From an uncultured Polaribacter sp. (GTDB taxonomy: Bacteria; Bacteroidota; Bacteroidia; Flavobacteriales; Flavobacteriaceae), in contig NZ_CANMVP010000018.1 in NCBI RefSeq assembly GCF_947501385.1, positions 1-64,000 of the forward strand: a stretch of DNA of 64,000 nucleotides. The letters run 5' to 3'. Position 1 is the stretch's first letter. Each line of letters starts with the position of its first letter. The translations under genes and the position numbers were made by a program. Positions 9,262-17,203 of this stretch are shown in pieces. The notes beneath the pieces were generated by a model, which searched no databases, was not told the origin of the DNA, and saw only the letters and a program-made list of their open reading frames with translations.

Positions 9262-9262
9262 A

Positions 9263-9712
9263 ATGAAATCGCAAATACTTCTACTCATAATGGCTATTCT
9301 CGCTGGTGCAGTATTACCGGTACAAGCTGGTTTAAATGTACAACTGGGTAAAGCGGTACACCAACCCATATTTGCGGCATTCGCTTCATTTTTAGTGGGC
9401 ACCGTGGCACTTTTTATCTATTTACTATTCCTAAAATTTGACTTTTCGAGTATGTCCGAAGTCAAATCGGTGTCGCCTGTGGTTTGGGTCGCGGGTATTC
9501 TTGGGGCTTTTTATGTAGCTGCCGTTATTTTGCTCGCCCCTAAATTGGGGACGGCAATGACTTTTGTCTTGATTGTAGCAGGGCAAATGGTGGTGTCCTT
9601 GGTGTTGGACAATTACGGTTTGCTGGGGCTACCCGTAAAGCAAATCAACTGGCAGCGCATCTTGGGAATCACATTTTTGGTTGCAGGGGTATTACTCATT
9701 CGTAAATTTTAA
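9263..9712 (+). CDS. YdcZ-type DMT-superfamily membrane transporter
   Basis: I start at 9263, one base after the DoxX stop; a reading from 9215 only adds residues encoded inside DoxX. The 149-residue protein has about five hydrophobic helices and the DMT_YdcZ signature: an early GAVLPVQAGLNVQLGKAV and a late ILGITFLVAGVLLIRKF that ends the protein. The family comprises small single-module relatives of drug/metabolite exporters, with no firmly known substrate. Its place in the operon suggests export or uptake of a compound handled by the polyphenol oxidase or the first-unit hydrolases. Confidence 0.82.
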   Translation: MKSQILLLIMAILAGAVLPVQAGLNVQLGKAVHQPIFAAFASFLVGTVALFIYLLFLKFDFSSMSEVKSVSPVVWVAGILGAFYVAAVILLAPKLGTAMTFVLIVAGQMVVSLVLDNYGLLGLPVKQINWQRILGITFLVAGVLLIRKF

Positions 9713-9716
9713 AAAA

Positions 9717-10142
9717 ATGAAGAACACCATCGTATCACATCAGGTAATCGTAAAGGCAACCCAAGAAGAAATCTGGGCTTTATTACTGGATAAAATAAGA
9801 CATCCTGAAAAGTATATTGCCGAAGTACTTGAGGTTGAAATTATTTCTGATAAAGACAACGTTGTACATCGCAAAATGCGCCTTCAACAAGGCGATAAAG
9901 AAAAAAATATGGAAGAATTAATCATTTGGAACGAAGTCACAGGCACGGTAATCTTCAAGATGATAAATGACCCTTTTATCAATGGTTATGTAGTGAACCA
10001 AATTTTAGGAATCGAAGATGCTATGTACCTTGATTTTACAATGAACTGCAGTACTACGAATGGTACCCCATTACCAAAAGAACAGATGCAAAAAACGATA
10101 ACCAATGCCTGCGAGCATACAAAACAGATATTGGAAGGATGA
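9717..10142 (+). CDS. SRPBCC-superfamily (AtaL-like) cytoplasmic protein
   Basis: I start at ATG 9717, just after the transporter stop; the longer frame from 9681 lies within that gene. The 141-residue product has an N-terminal strand-helix pattern typical of START/SRPBCC proteins (QVIVKATQEEIWALLLDKIRHPEKY) and resembles the AtaL-like group. Such proteins bind hydrophobic ligands in a deep pocket, and some act on polyketides or aromatic compounds. No catalytic residue can be assigned. The gene overlaps the next one by four bases (ATGA), which points to translational coupling with the outer-membrane porin gene. Confidence 0.65.
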   Translation: MKNTIVSHQVIVKATQEEIWALLLDKIRHPEKYIAEVLEVEIISDKDNVVHRKMRLQQGDKEKNMEELIIWNEVTGTVIFKMINDPFINGYVVNQILGIEDAMYLDFTMNCSTTNGTPLPKEQMQKTITNACEHTKQILEG

Positions 10143-11509
10143 TAAAAAAGCATCTATGGATATGGCTTGTTTTTAGTTATGCTTTCGCACCTCGACTATG
10201 CTCGGCACAGGCTACAGCACAATCACAGCCCAACACCTTAGATTTTAAATTACTGCGCCAAAACGATAACATCAACATTCCCCAACCCCAAAATACGTAT
10301 CAAAAACTCAAATCGATTCCATTGGGCAACAACAATTCCATAAGCCTGGGCGGAAGCTACCGTTTTCAAACAGAAGCTTTTATCAATGAACAATTTGATA
10401 AGGACCAAGACCAGACCGATTATTGGTTTTTGCAACGTGCGATGCTGCATGCACACTTAAAGTTGGGTGCCAAGTTTGACCTATTTACAGAACTGAATTC
10501 AAGTCTTATTACCAGCAAGCAAAACATAGTTCCAGTAGATAAAGATGAGCTGAGTATCAATCAATTTTTTGCACGATACCACTTTAATGACCGTTGGAAT
10601 ATCCTTTTGGGTCGTCAAAACGTGCGTTTCGGAAGCGGTAGATTGGTCGATATCCGTGAAGGCCCAAATGTGCGCCTGTCCTTTGATATGGCACAATTGC
10701 AATACAAAGACCAAAATACAGAGCTAACAGGATTTTATGCCATCCCTGTGCAACAGCAAGAAGGTGTTTTTGACAATGACGCCTTTGAGACCAGCGAAAC
10801 ACTATCTGCACTGTATTGGACGCAAAACTGGACGGAAAAAACCAATACGGATATCTACGTCCTGTACAAAGAAGAAGCCGACAAAACATGGAATGCCGGC
10901 ACTGCAGATGACAAAAGGGTATCCATTGGATTAAGACATTTCGGAACTTGGAAAGGCTTGAATTACAATAACGAATTCGTCTATCAATTGGGAACATTCG
11001 GTAATCAGGACATTACAGCGTGGACCGTATCCTTCAATATCGAAAAGCAGTTTGCGACTTCGTATCCGTTTACGTTTGGTATCAAAACGGAAGCCATAAG
11101 TGGCGATACCGATGCCAATGACAACACCTTAAATACCTTTGATGCCTTATATCCAAGAGGTGCTTACTTTGGTCGTGTGGCGCGTTTTGGGCCATCCAAT
11201 TTAATTGATGTACATCCATATTTTAAAAGTACAGTAGGAAAGATTCATCTCGAATTGGATTATGTTGCCTTCTGGCGTTTTTCGACCAATGACGGTATTT
11301 ACAATCCCGCCTTGATTCTCGATTATCCATCGGTAAACAATGGGCGATTTATAGGCCATCAAATCGGGGCCATCTTAAGTTACGCCGTCAACAATTTTAT
11401 CAATGTAGAGTTAGAATCAAATGTCATTTTTCCTGCCGCTTTTTTGCAAGAAAGTAATCTGGGTGATACCTTATACCATTTTGTATTCACGACAGAAATA
11501 AAATTTTAA
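10139..11509 (+). CDS. Alginate-export-family outer-membrane beta barrel
   Basis: The 456-residue protein starts with a signal peptide (about residues 1-25) and then reads as alternating amphipathic strands with aromatic girdles, ending in a C-terminal Phe (VFTTEIKF), as in outer-membrane barrels. GSYRFQTEAF, WFLQRAML and LLGRQNVRFGSGRL match the AlgE-like alginate-export family common in Bacteroidetes, most members of which have no link to alginate. It closes the polyphenol oxidase operon, overlapping the SRPBCC gene by four bases. It probably lets the substrate or product of that pathway cross the outer membrane. Confidence 0.85.
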   Translation: MIKKHLWIWLVFSYAFAPRLCSAQATAQSQPNTLDFKLLRQNDNINIPQPQNTYQKLKSIPLGNNNSISLGGSYRFQTEAFINEQFDKDQDQTDYWFLQRAMLHAHLKLGAKFDLFTELNSSLITSKQNIVPVDKDELSINQFFARYHFNDRWNILLGRQNVRFGSGRLVDIREGPNVRLSFDMAQLQYKDQNTELTGFYAIPVQQQEGVFDNDAFETSETLSALYWTQNWTEKTNTDIYVLYKEEADKTWNAGTADDKRVSIGLRHFGTWKGLNYNNEFVYQLGTFGNQDITAWTVSFNIEKQFATSYPFTFGIKTEAISGDTDANDNTLNTFDALYPRGAYFGRVARFGPSNLIDVHPYFKSTVGKIHLELDYVAFWRFSTNDGIYNPALILDYPSVNNGRFIGHQIGAILSYAVNNFINVELESNVIFPAAFLQESNLGDTLYHFVFTTEIKF

Positions 11510-11520
11510 TTAAATTAGAG

Positions 11521-11704
11521 ATGAAAAGATATTATGACACCTTATCACAGGCAGTAAAAGGCCTTCAAGAACGAGGCTATGAACAAGACAAGACCTAAAT
11601 CTACAGGGCGATTGCATAGCATTAAAATTTATGCAGACCCCCTAACTTCAGAAATGATTCAAAAACTAAAATTTAAACCCAATAACTCATGGAAATATCG
11701 CTAA
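11521..11704 (+). pseudogene. Remnant of a small 'phosphoribosylpyrophosphate synthetase'-annotated Bacteroidetes protein
   Basis: An ATG at 11521 reads MKRYYDTLSQAVKGLQERGY, the usual start of a family of about 100 residues widely annotated under that name (function unproven). It stops after 25 residues. In the +1-shifted frame, the typical end of the same family (KIYADPLTSEMIQKLKF) appears at 11618-11680. The central Cys- and Glu-rich part is missing, so an internal deletion has joined the two ends out of frame. The tail of the remnant overlaps the start of the following GNAT gene. Confidence 0.6.
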
Positions 11705-11973
11705 AGGAAAGAGACAACAAAGGCTTTGCAATGGCAAGGGAAGGTACTAAAAGAGCCTGGATGATGACCTATTCCATCGCGGGAGAAAACCATATCATTA
11801 TAGACCACACAGAGGTTGATCCTGAGTTTAAAGGCAAAAATATCGGGAAACAACTACTCTACAAAATCGTGGAAATGGCACGGGAAAAAAATATCAAGAT
11901 CACACCTTTATGTCCATTTGCCAATGCACTATTTAAAAAATTAGATGATATCAAAGACGTGTTAAAATCATAA
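11689..11973 (+). CDS. Small GNAT-family N-acetyltransferase (YjdJ type)
   Basis: This 94-residue protein is the short single-domain GNAT type. IIDHTEVDPEFKGKNIGKQLL is the acetyl-CoA pyrophosphate loop region (pattern V-x-x-x-x-x-G-x-G-I/K-x-x-L), and ITPLCPFANALFKK is the characteristic C-terminal segment in which a Cys is usually present. Such proteins occur singly in many bacteria and their acceptor is unknown. It is separated from the outer-membrane protein gene by a decayed gene remnant, so it is not clearly part of that operon. It has its own ATG at 11689. Confidence 0.85.
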   Translation: MEISLKERDNKGFAMAREGTKRAWMMTYSIAGENHIIIDHTEVDPEFKGKNIGKQLLYKIVEMAREKNIKITPLCPFANALFKKLDDIKDVLKS

Positions 11974-12050
11974 CAGCAAACGATTATAGCCACTGTAAAA
12001 TAGTAGTGGGCTATTATAAGTTCTAGTTTATTTTCAAAGCGTCTAGAAAT

Positions 12051-12485
12051 ATGAAAACACCAAAAATAGCTTCAATCGAGAATCGACCTGGCACCTTCTT
12101 AGGGGGATTAAGAAATGTAATCCTTAATTCTAAAGAAACGGATGGCGATGTATATCTTGTGCAAGGCATTATGCCGAAAGGAAGTGCCGTACCGCTTCAC
12201 GTTCACGAATTGGAGGATGAAATATTTCACGTCATGGAAGGAAAAGTTGAGCTGATGTTAGGGGATGAAATCATTCAAGGAAAAAAAGGCGATATTATAT
12301 ATCTACCACGTGGCATCAAACATGCCATTAAAACGTATGGTGAGGAAACTGCTAAAGTCTTGAATTACGTAATTCCCGGTAAAAATTTTGAGGAGTTTTT
12401 TAATAAAATGAACAAGATTGGTTTAGATGCATCAACAGCAGAAAAAGCTAAAATCGCAATTGAACACAAAATTAAGTTTCTATAA
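12051..12485 (+). CDS. Cupin-domain protein
   Basis: The 144-residue protein is a single cupin. Motif 1 is seen as PLHVHELEDEIFHVMEGKVEL (His-x-His...Glu) and motif 2 as GDIIYLPRGIKHAIK (His), giving a complete 3-His-1-Glu metal site. Relatives are annotated as quercetin 2,3-dioxygenase-like, but many have isomerase or sensor roles, so no reaction is assigned. The C-terminal helix region (about 100-144) is additional. The neighbour downstream is a frameshifted MFS exporter 14 bases away, so the two were probably co-transcribed. Confidence 0.87.
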   Translation: MKTPKIASIENRPGTFLGGLRNVILNSKETDGDVYLVQGIMPKGSAVPLHVHELEDEIFHVMEGKVELMLGDEIIQGKKGDIIYLPRGIKHAIKTYGEETAKVLNYVIPGKNFEEFFNKMNKIGLDASTAEKAKIAIEHKIKFL

Positions 12486-12499
12486 TAAGTAAAGGCAAA

Positions 12500-13851
12500 T
12501 TGATAGCATTCATCAAATCTAAAATCTTCCCGATATTATTAGTCAATTTTATAGGAATTCTGGGCTATAGCTTGGTCATTCCTATCTTGATATTCATCGT
12601 AACAGATTTTGGAGGAAACGGTTTTATCTATGGAATCCTTGGTGCGACCTATCCTTTCTTTCAATTTACAGGTGCACCAATCTTAGGCAAACTTTCAGAT
12701 AAGATTGGAAGAAGAAAAGTTTTGATTATCTCACAGGCCGGTACTTTTCTTGCTTGGTTATTATTCTTGTTGGCATTCATACTTCCCGAAACGAAATTAT
12801 GGGAACAAAATGCTGAATTCACGGGCAGCTATATGATGACGCTTCCACTGCTCGTCATCTTTATAGCCCGTATGTTCGATGGCTTTACAGGTGGCAATGT
12901 TTCTGTGGCCAATGCTTATATGTCCGATATTTCTACTGATGCCGATAGAAACAAGAATTTCGGAAAAATGGGTGCATCCACAAGTTTAGGGTTTGTAATT
13001 GGTCCCGCATTCGCTGGATTACTCGCGAGTACAATTTTGAGAGAAGTCTTACCGCTTATATTGGCGGCTCTTATATCATTGATTGCCATTTTTGTAATCA
13101 AATTCAGGCTAAAGGAAAGTATTCCCTGTGTGGTCGATACCGGAAAGTTATCCATTAAAAACATACGTCGTTTTTTTCAAGTTGAGCATAAAGATTGTTT
13201 TACCGAAGGCAGCGAAACCCACGAAACCGAAACTAAAAAGGGATGGAAACAAATATTACAAATCAAGGGCGTATTGCTCTTGTACAGTATTTATTTCCTC
13301 ACGTTTCTAGGCTTTAGCCTTTTCTATGCAGGGCTGCCAATTTATGCCAATACGATTTTAGATTGGTCTGCGATAGATTTAGGTATTTTCTTGGCATATT
13401 CAAGTCTTATAATGGTAATCGTTCAAGGCCCAATACTTAATAAGCTCTCAAATCTATTGTCAAGTCACACACTGGTCTTGATAGGCTCTCTTCTTTTAGC
13501 GTGCAGTTTCTTTTTATTGTCGAAGGAATCTATTATTTTATTGTACGTTGCCAACACACTTTTATCCGTCGGCAATGGTCTGATGTGGCCCAGTTTTTTA
13601 GCGTTATTATCCAGTACAGGCTCAAAACAATCGCAAGGTGCTATTCAAGGCTACGGAACATCTATGGGTAGCTCGCCAGTATGTTCGGACTTGTATTGGG
13701 CGGAATACTTTTTGAGAATATTACGACATTTGTATTCATAATAGGTGGCTTCCTTTTTTGTATCATAACGGTCTTAATGCTAATTCATCGTTATAGAAAC
13801 CAGAAAAAAAGTCAATTAGATAAGGCTAAGGCTTCATTTGCCACGAATTAA
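12500..13851 (+). pseudogene. MFS drug-type exporter with a one-base frameshift near its 3' end
   Basis: Residues 1-392 read as a 12-helix MFS exporter of the TetA/MFS_1 type: motif A GKLSDKIGRRKVL after helix 2 and FIARMFDGFTGGNVSVANAY in helix 4. After GYGTSMGS the frame turns to unrelated residues and stops at 13741. Restoring one C between 13672 and 13673 gives GSLASMFGLVLGGILFE, the expected last two helices, and carries the frame to a stop at 13849-13851 (about 450 residues, normal length). The start is a TTG at 12500. Either the gene is broken late or the base is a sequencing error; the rest shows no decay. Confidence 0.85.
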
Positions 13852-14194
13852 CTGATTCGTAATCCGCTCAGCCCATCCCCTTGTATTTCGCAAAAAGGCC
13901 TGTCCTGAGCGCAGTCGAAGGGCTACATTTTGGGAAAGGCGCTTCACTACAAAAATCTTGGACACAACTTTAAAGCTTCTGTTTCCCAATATATTTGCCC
14001 GCTCATTCCCGAGAAATATCAGGAAGCGTCAAACTGCATTTTAAGCACAGCTTCAAAGTCAAGTCCGCCTTATATTCTGCTAAGCAAGAATCATTCTATC
14101 TCATTACCCGATGCCAATACCAAATTCTAAACAGCATCGGGCTAATTGCTTAAATAGCTATTTTTATAGTTTTTCTGAATTTTAATAACGTTGA
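13852..14194. other. Gene-free spacer containing a REP-like element
   Basis: About 340 bases between the MFS gene and the SDR gene, which converge on it. It holds the repeat at 13901-13924 (see that entry). A short plus-strand frame (13930-14130) has no recognisable features and I do not call it. I see no convincing terminator or promoter otherwise. Confidence 0.6.
13901..13924. repeat. REP-like element, TCGAGCG/AGTCGAAG family
   Basis: The core CTGAGCGCAGTCGAAGG is an imperfect palindrome of the same type as the copies at 18911-18969 and 60420-60515. This type is widespread between genes in Flavobacteriaceae. Confidence 0.7.
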
Positions 14195-14896
14195 TTACCA
14201 GTCAATTTCCTTTCTATCTCTGAAGAATTTTCCTGTCATGGATTTATCTTCCAACAAAGCTGTCCAGACAATGGTTTCCGCGCCTTTTTCGGGACTTCTG
14301 TCGGCATTGCTGCCACCCATATCGGTGCGCACCCAACCAGGGCAGACCGAATTTACTAGAATTCCTTCACCTTTTAATTGATTGGAAAAGGCCAAAGTGA
14401 CGCCGTTCAATCCAAGTTTCGAAAGACTGTATCCTGGCGTCGTACCATCTTGACTGGCCAATGCGCCCGAACCACTGGATACATTGACTATTCTTGCCTT
14501 GTCACTATTTCTCAGTAAGGGAAGAAAAGTTTGTATTATCTTAAGGGGTGCGAGTGTATTTGTCTTGAACGTGGTCAGTACTTCATCAAGGTCTGCATTT
14601 TCAATGTTTTGGTGGGTATCATAGTTGATACCTGCATTGTTGATGAGGATATCAAGTTTGCCGAATTCCGCTTTCGCGAAAGCGTAACAAGCAGCAATAC
14701 TCTTTTCATCGGTAACATCCAGTTGATAATAGACCGCTTTTCCAAATTGTGATAATTTTTCTGTTGCTTGTTGACCATCTTTTTCAGAACGACTTGTGAC
14801 GATGACCGTGATATCCTTTTTAAGTAATTTCTTTGCCACGGCAAACCCGATGCCTCGGTTGGCACCTGTGACCAATGCTATTTTCTTTGTTTCCAT
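14195..14896 (-). CDS. Short-chain dehydrogenase/reductase (carbonyl-reductase-like)
   Basis: I start at ATG 14896, giving METKKIALVTGANRGIG at the N-terminus; the frame continues to 14950 but adds an unrelated hydrophobic stretch. The 233-residue enzyme has the classical SDR signatures: TGxxxGIG cofactor loop, NNAG (residues near 85), Ser in VNVSSGSGAL and YSLSK (Tyr-x-x-x-Lys) of the active site. The TSRSEKDG stretch after strand 2 favours NADPH, and the protein resembles CBR1-like carbonyl reductases that reduce quinones and aldehydes. This may complement a quinone-forming oxidase in the same island, but the gene is on the other strand and in its own unit. Confidence 0.88.
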   Translation of the reverse strand: METKKIALVTGANRGIGFAVAKKLLKKDITVIVTSRSEKDGQQATEKLSQFGKAVYYQLDVTDEKSIAACYAFAKAEFGKLDILINNAGINYDTHQNIENADLDEVLTTFKTNTLAPLKIIQTFLPLLRNSDKARIVNVSSGSGALASQDGTTPGYSLSKLGLNGVTLAFSNQLKGEGILVNSVCPGWVRTDMGGSNADRSPEKGAETIVWTALLEDKSMTGKFFRDRKEIDW

Positions 14897-14955
14897 AATT
14901 CTAAAAATAAGAAAACCGATGGAATATCCAACGGCTTTCAATTTAAACACTAAAA

Positions 14956-15249
14956 TTATTTCAAATAATTCACGACTTCGCTCATCGCGGCATTCACGGC
15001 ATTTTCCTCAAAATAAAGTTGCTGCTGATTGTACTCGTTCAAGTAAAGATTGAGAATACGGGAATCCTTATCTGTACCACTTGCTCTTTGTAGTTTTTCA
15101 TCCCAAGTAGAAATATTGATTTTCTTCTTGAGACTAATGTTGACACGTTTACCGTTTAAGGTAACCCGAATGTAGATGTTTGCTTTGTTGTTTACAGCAC
15201 GTTTTCCATACACCCAAAACAAAATTGAAAATGTTGATGAAGTTCGCAT
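14956..15249 (-). pseudogene. Truncated Bacteroidetes-type tyrosine recombinase (N-terminal arm domain only)
   Basis: The 97-residue frame begins MRTSSTFSILFWVYGKRAV and continues IYIRVTLNGKRVNISLKKK...STWDEKLQRASGT, the N-terminal arm-binding domain of integrases that move genomic islands and conjugative elements in this phylum. A full protein has about 400 residues; the SAM-like core-binding and catalytic domains (Arg...His-x-x-Arg...Tyr) are absent. The reading leaves the family pattern after about residue 75, which is the probable deletion joint. It points away from the 3' end of tRNA-Asp, about 230 bases off, as expected for an integrase left at an attachment site. Confidence 0.85.
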
Positions 15250-15330
15250 AATTGTCGTCTTTAATGATTAAACATTTAGTGAGACGAAAGTCAAATCAAC
15301 TATACTAACACCAGTAAGTTACATCAATCT

Positions 15331-15364
15331 GTCAACATAATCGCAGATAAAAAAATATGTTGAC
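15331..15364. repeat. Inverted repeat upstream of the integrase remnant
   Basis: GTCAACATA (15331-15339) and its exact complement TATGTTGAC (15356-15364) lie 16 bases apart, between the integrase start and the tRNA. This may be an integrase arm or regulator site, or chance. Confidence 0.35.
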
Positions 15365-15421
15365 GATTTGTGACCTTTTAGATGCAAATGATATGAAATT
15401 ATATGATTGGCCTAAAATTAT

Positions 15422-15455
15422 AAAACCTTGTAAATCATAAGATTTACAAGGTTTT
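15422..15455 (-). terminator. Terminator of tRNA-Asp
   Basis: A perfect 15-bp stem (15422-15436 with 15441-15455) with an ATAA loop. Read on the minus strand it ends in GGTTTT and then ATAATTTT, a normal Rho-independent terminator just after the tRNA gene. Confidence 0.85.
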
Positions 15456-15479
15456 GAGGGTTTTTGATAACCCCTTTAG

Positions 15480-15553
15480 CGGTCTGGACGGGACTCGAAC
15501 CCGCGACCCCCTGCGTGACAGGCAGGTATTCTAACCAACTGAACTACCAAACC
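15480..15553 (-). tRNA. tRNA-Asp (anticodon GTC)
   Basis: The reverse complement folds as a cloverleaf of 74 bases. The acceptor arms GGTTTGG and CCAGACC pair throughout (one U-G), the anticodon loop reads CTGTCAC, giving GTC for Asp, and the T loop has GGTTCGAGTCC. The discriminator base is G and CCA is not encoded. It marks the boundary between the accessory left part and the core region; an integrase remnant lies beyond its 3' end. Confidence 0.95.
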
Positions 15554-15616
15554 GTTGCTATTAGCGGATGCAAATATATAACAGATTTTAATATCTGCAA
15601 ACAAAAAAACGTCTTT

Positions 15617-16540
15617 TTATTTAAATTTTTTTCTGCTTATTAAATATTTTGTGAGTACATCATTAAATCCAGAATGAATATCTACAGGAACATAATCTAT
15701 TTGATACTGTAAACATTTATTTTTCAATTCTTTAAAATAATCTTCTACAATTTCCATGTACTTTTCTCTTACATTTTCTGCATAAATATTGATCTCTTCT
15801 CCCGTCTCTACATCTACAAATTTTTTGGGTGCATTGTCAAAATTGAAGTTTATTTCGGTTTTTCCATCACATGTATGAAATAAAACTACCTCATGTTTGT
15901 TAAATTTTAGATGTCTTAGCGCTTCAAAAAGAGATTCGTTGTCTTTAGTTGTTTGAAACATGTCTGTAAAAACGAAAATTAAAGACCGTCTATGAATTTT
16001 CTCTGCAATTTCATGCAAATATTGATAAGTTTCTGTGGTTGCATTTGAGTCTGAAACCATTAATTGCTCTAATTGATGCAACAACATTTTTCGGTGACGC
16101 TCACTGCCTTTTTCTGGGGCATAATATTCATAAGAGTCAGCATAAATACTCAAACCTACAGCATCTCTTTGTCTCTTTAAAATCTCCATTAGAGAAGCTG
16201 CTGCAACTGCAGAAAAACCAACTTTATTTAAATTCTCTACCGTTTGTTTTTTTACGATTGGGTAATGCATAGAAGCAGAATTGTCTATAATGATATGACA
16301 CCGTAAATTGGTTTCTTCTTCATACTTCTTCGTATATAGTTTCTCTGTTTTTGCAAACAATTTCCAATCGATATGACGTGTGCTTTCACCAGTATTGTAT
16401 AATTTGTGTTCAGAGAACTCTACCGAAAAACCATGAAACGGACTTTTATGCATTCCTGTTATAAAACCCTCTACTACTTGTTTTGCAAGTATGTCTAAGT
16501 TTTTAATTTCAGATGATTGTATTTGAGATAGGTTTATCAT
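15617..16540 (-). CDS. DUF58 (VWA-like) protein
   Basis: I start at 16540 (MINLSQIQSSEIKNLDILAK), since the longer frame to 16576 runs into the terminator of trxA. The 307-residue protein matches DUF58: VEGFITGMHKSPFHGFSVEF, the GE..R.IDWKL.AKT segment and a degenerate VWA metal site IIIDNSASM followed by FVFTDMF. In Bacteroidetes, DUF58 genes usually sit beside a MoxR AAA+ ATPase and other VWA genes of an aerotolerance-like operon. Here it stands alone behind trxA. The role is uncertain; chaperone-like or protein-complex assembly is the usual suggestion. Confidence 0.88.
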   Translation of the reverse strand: MINLSQIQSSEIKNLDILAKQVVEGFITGMHKSPFHGFSVEFSEHKLYNTGESTRHIDWKLFAKTEKLYTKKYEEETNLRCHIIIDNSASMHYPIVKKQTVENLNKVGFSAVAAASLMEILKRQRDAVGLSIYADSYEYYAPEKGSERHRKMLLHQLEQLMVSDSNATTETYQYLHEIAEKIHRRSLIFVFTDMFQTTKDNESLFEALRHLKFNKHEVVLFHTCDGKTEINFNFDNAPKKFVDVETGEEINIYAENVREKYMEIVEDYFKELKNKCLQYQIDYVPVDIHSGFNDVLTKYLISRKKFK

Positions 16541-16552
16541 ACTCCCGAAAAT

Positions 16553-16583
16553 AAAAAAAGGTTTGACGTTAGCCAAACCTTTT
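16553..16583 (-). terminator. Terminator of trxA
   Basis: A 10-bp stem (16556-16565 with 16574-16583) with an 8-base loop. On the minus strand it is followed by a T run, right after the trxA stop codon. Confidence 0.85.
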
Positions 16584-16608
16584 CTATAATATAAATTGTA
16601 AAATGTTC

Positions 16609-16926
16609 CTACAAAGCAGCATCAATTTTACCTGTATATACATTTTTAGGAGCAACACCTACCTGTTTATCTACTACTTCTCCGTTTTTAAAGATTAAAA
16701 CAGTGGGTATATTACGTACACCATATTTAGCTGCAAATTCTTGGTTTGCATCCACATCAACTTTTCCAACAATAGCTTTCCCGTCGTATTCTGTATGAAT
16801 TTCATCAACAATTGGCCCTACCATTCTACAGGGTCCACACCAAGCAGCCCAAAAGTCTACCAATACTGGTTTGTCTGATTTTAATACTACTTCCTCAAAA
16901 TTTGCGTCTGTTATTTCTAAAGCCAT
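16609..16926 (-). CDS. trxA: Thioredoxin
   Basis: The 105-residue protein is a single thioredoxin domain of typical length. It has the active site WAAWCGPCR, the cis-Pro in RNIPTVLIFK and the buried Asp in VLVDFWA. It reduces disulfides in cytoplasmic proteins and, in this setting, can supply electrons to the PAPS reductase CysH encoded in the same region. It is a stand-alone gene closed by its own terminator. About 280 bases upstream of it are gene-free and hold nothing I can identify. Confidence 0.96.
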   Translation of the reverse strand: MALEITDANFEEVVLKSDKPVLVDFWAAWCGPCRMVGPIVDEIHTEYDGKAIVGKVDVDANQEFAAKYGVRNIPTVLIFKNGEVVDKQVGVAPKNVYTGKIDAAL

Positions 16927-17203
16927 TTTATTTTTGTTTTTTGATTGTTATTTTGGTTTTAATAATCAAAAGTAATCAATTTATTTAGGTTCAATATTTC
17001 TAAAAAATTGCTTTTTACTATTTGTCTATCAATAGTTCTTATGCTTAGAAGAAAATAAGAGGTGTTACTTCTAAAGAATTTATGCTTAATTTATTTGAAG
17101 AATAAATAAGTACATCAATCTAAAAAATAGATTCTTATTGGTATGGAAATCGCTAATGAATTCCATTTATGCATTATAATAAAGTTCACAAAAACCTATA
17201 ATT

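Noticed and set aside
13930..14130. Plus-strand frame of 66 codons in the spacer after the MFS gene
   Set aside because: Serine/lysine-rich, no family likeness, starts at a TTG beside a REP-like repeat; taken as non-coding.
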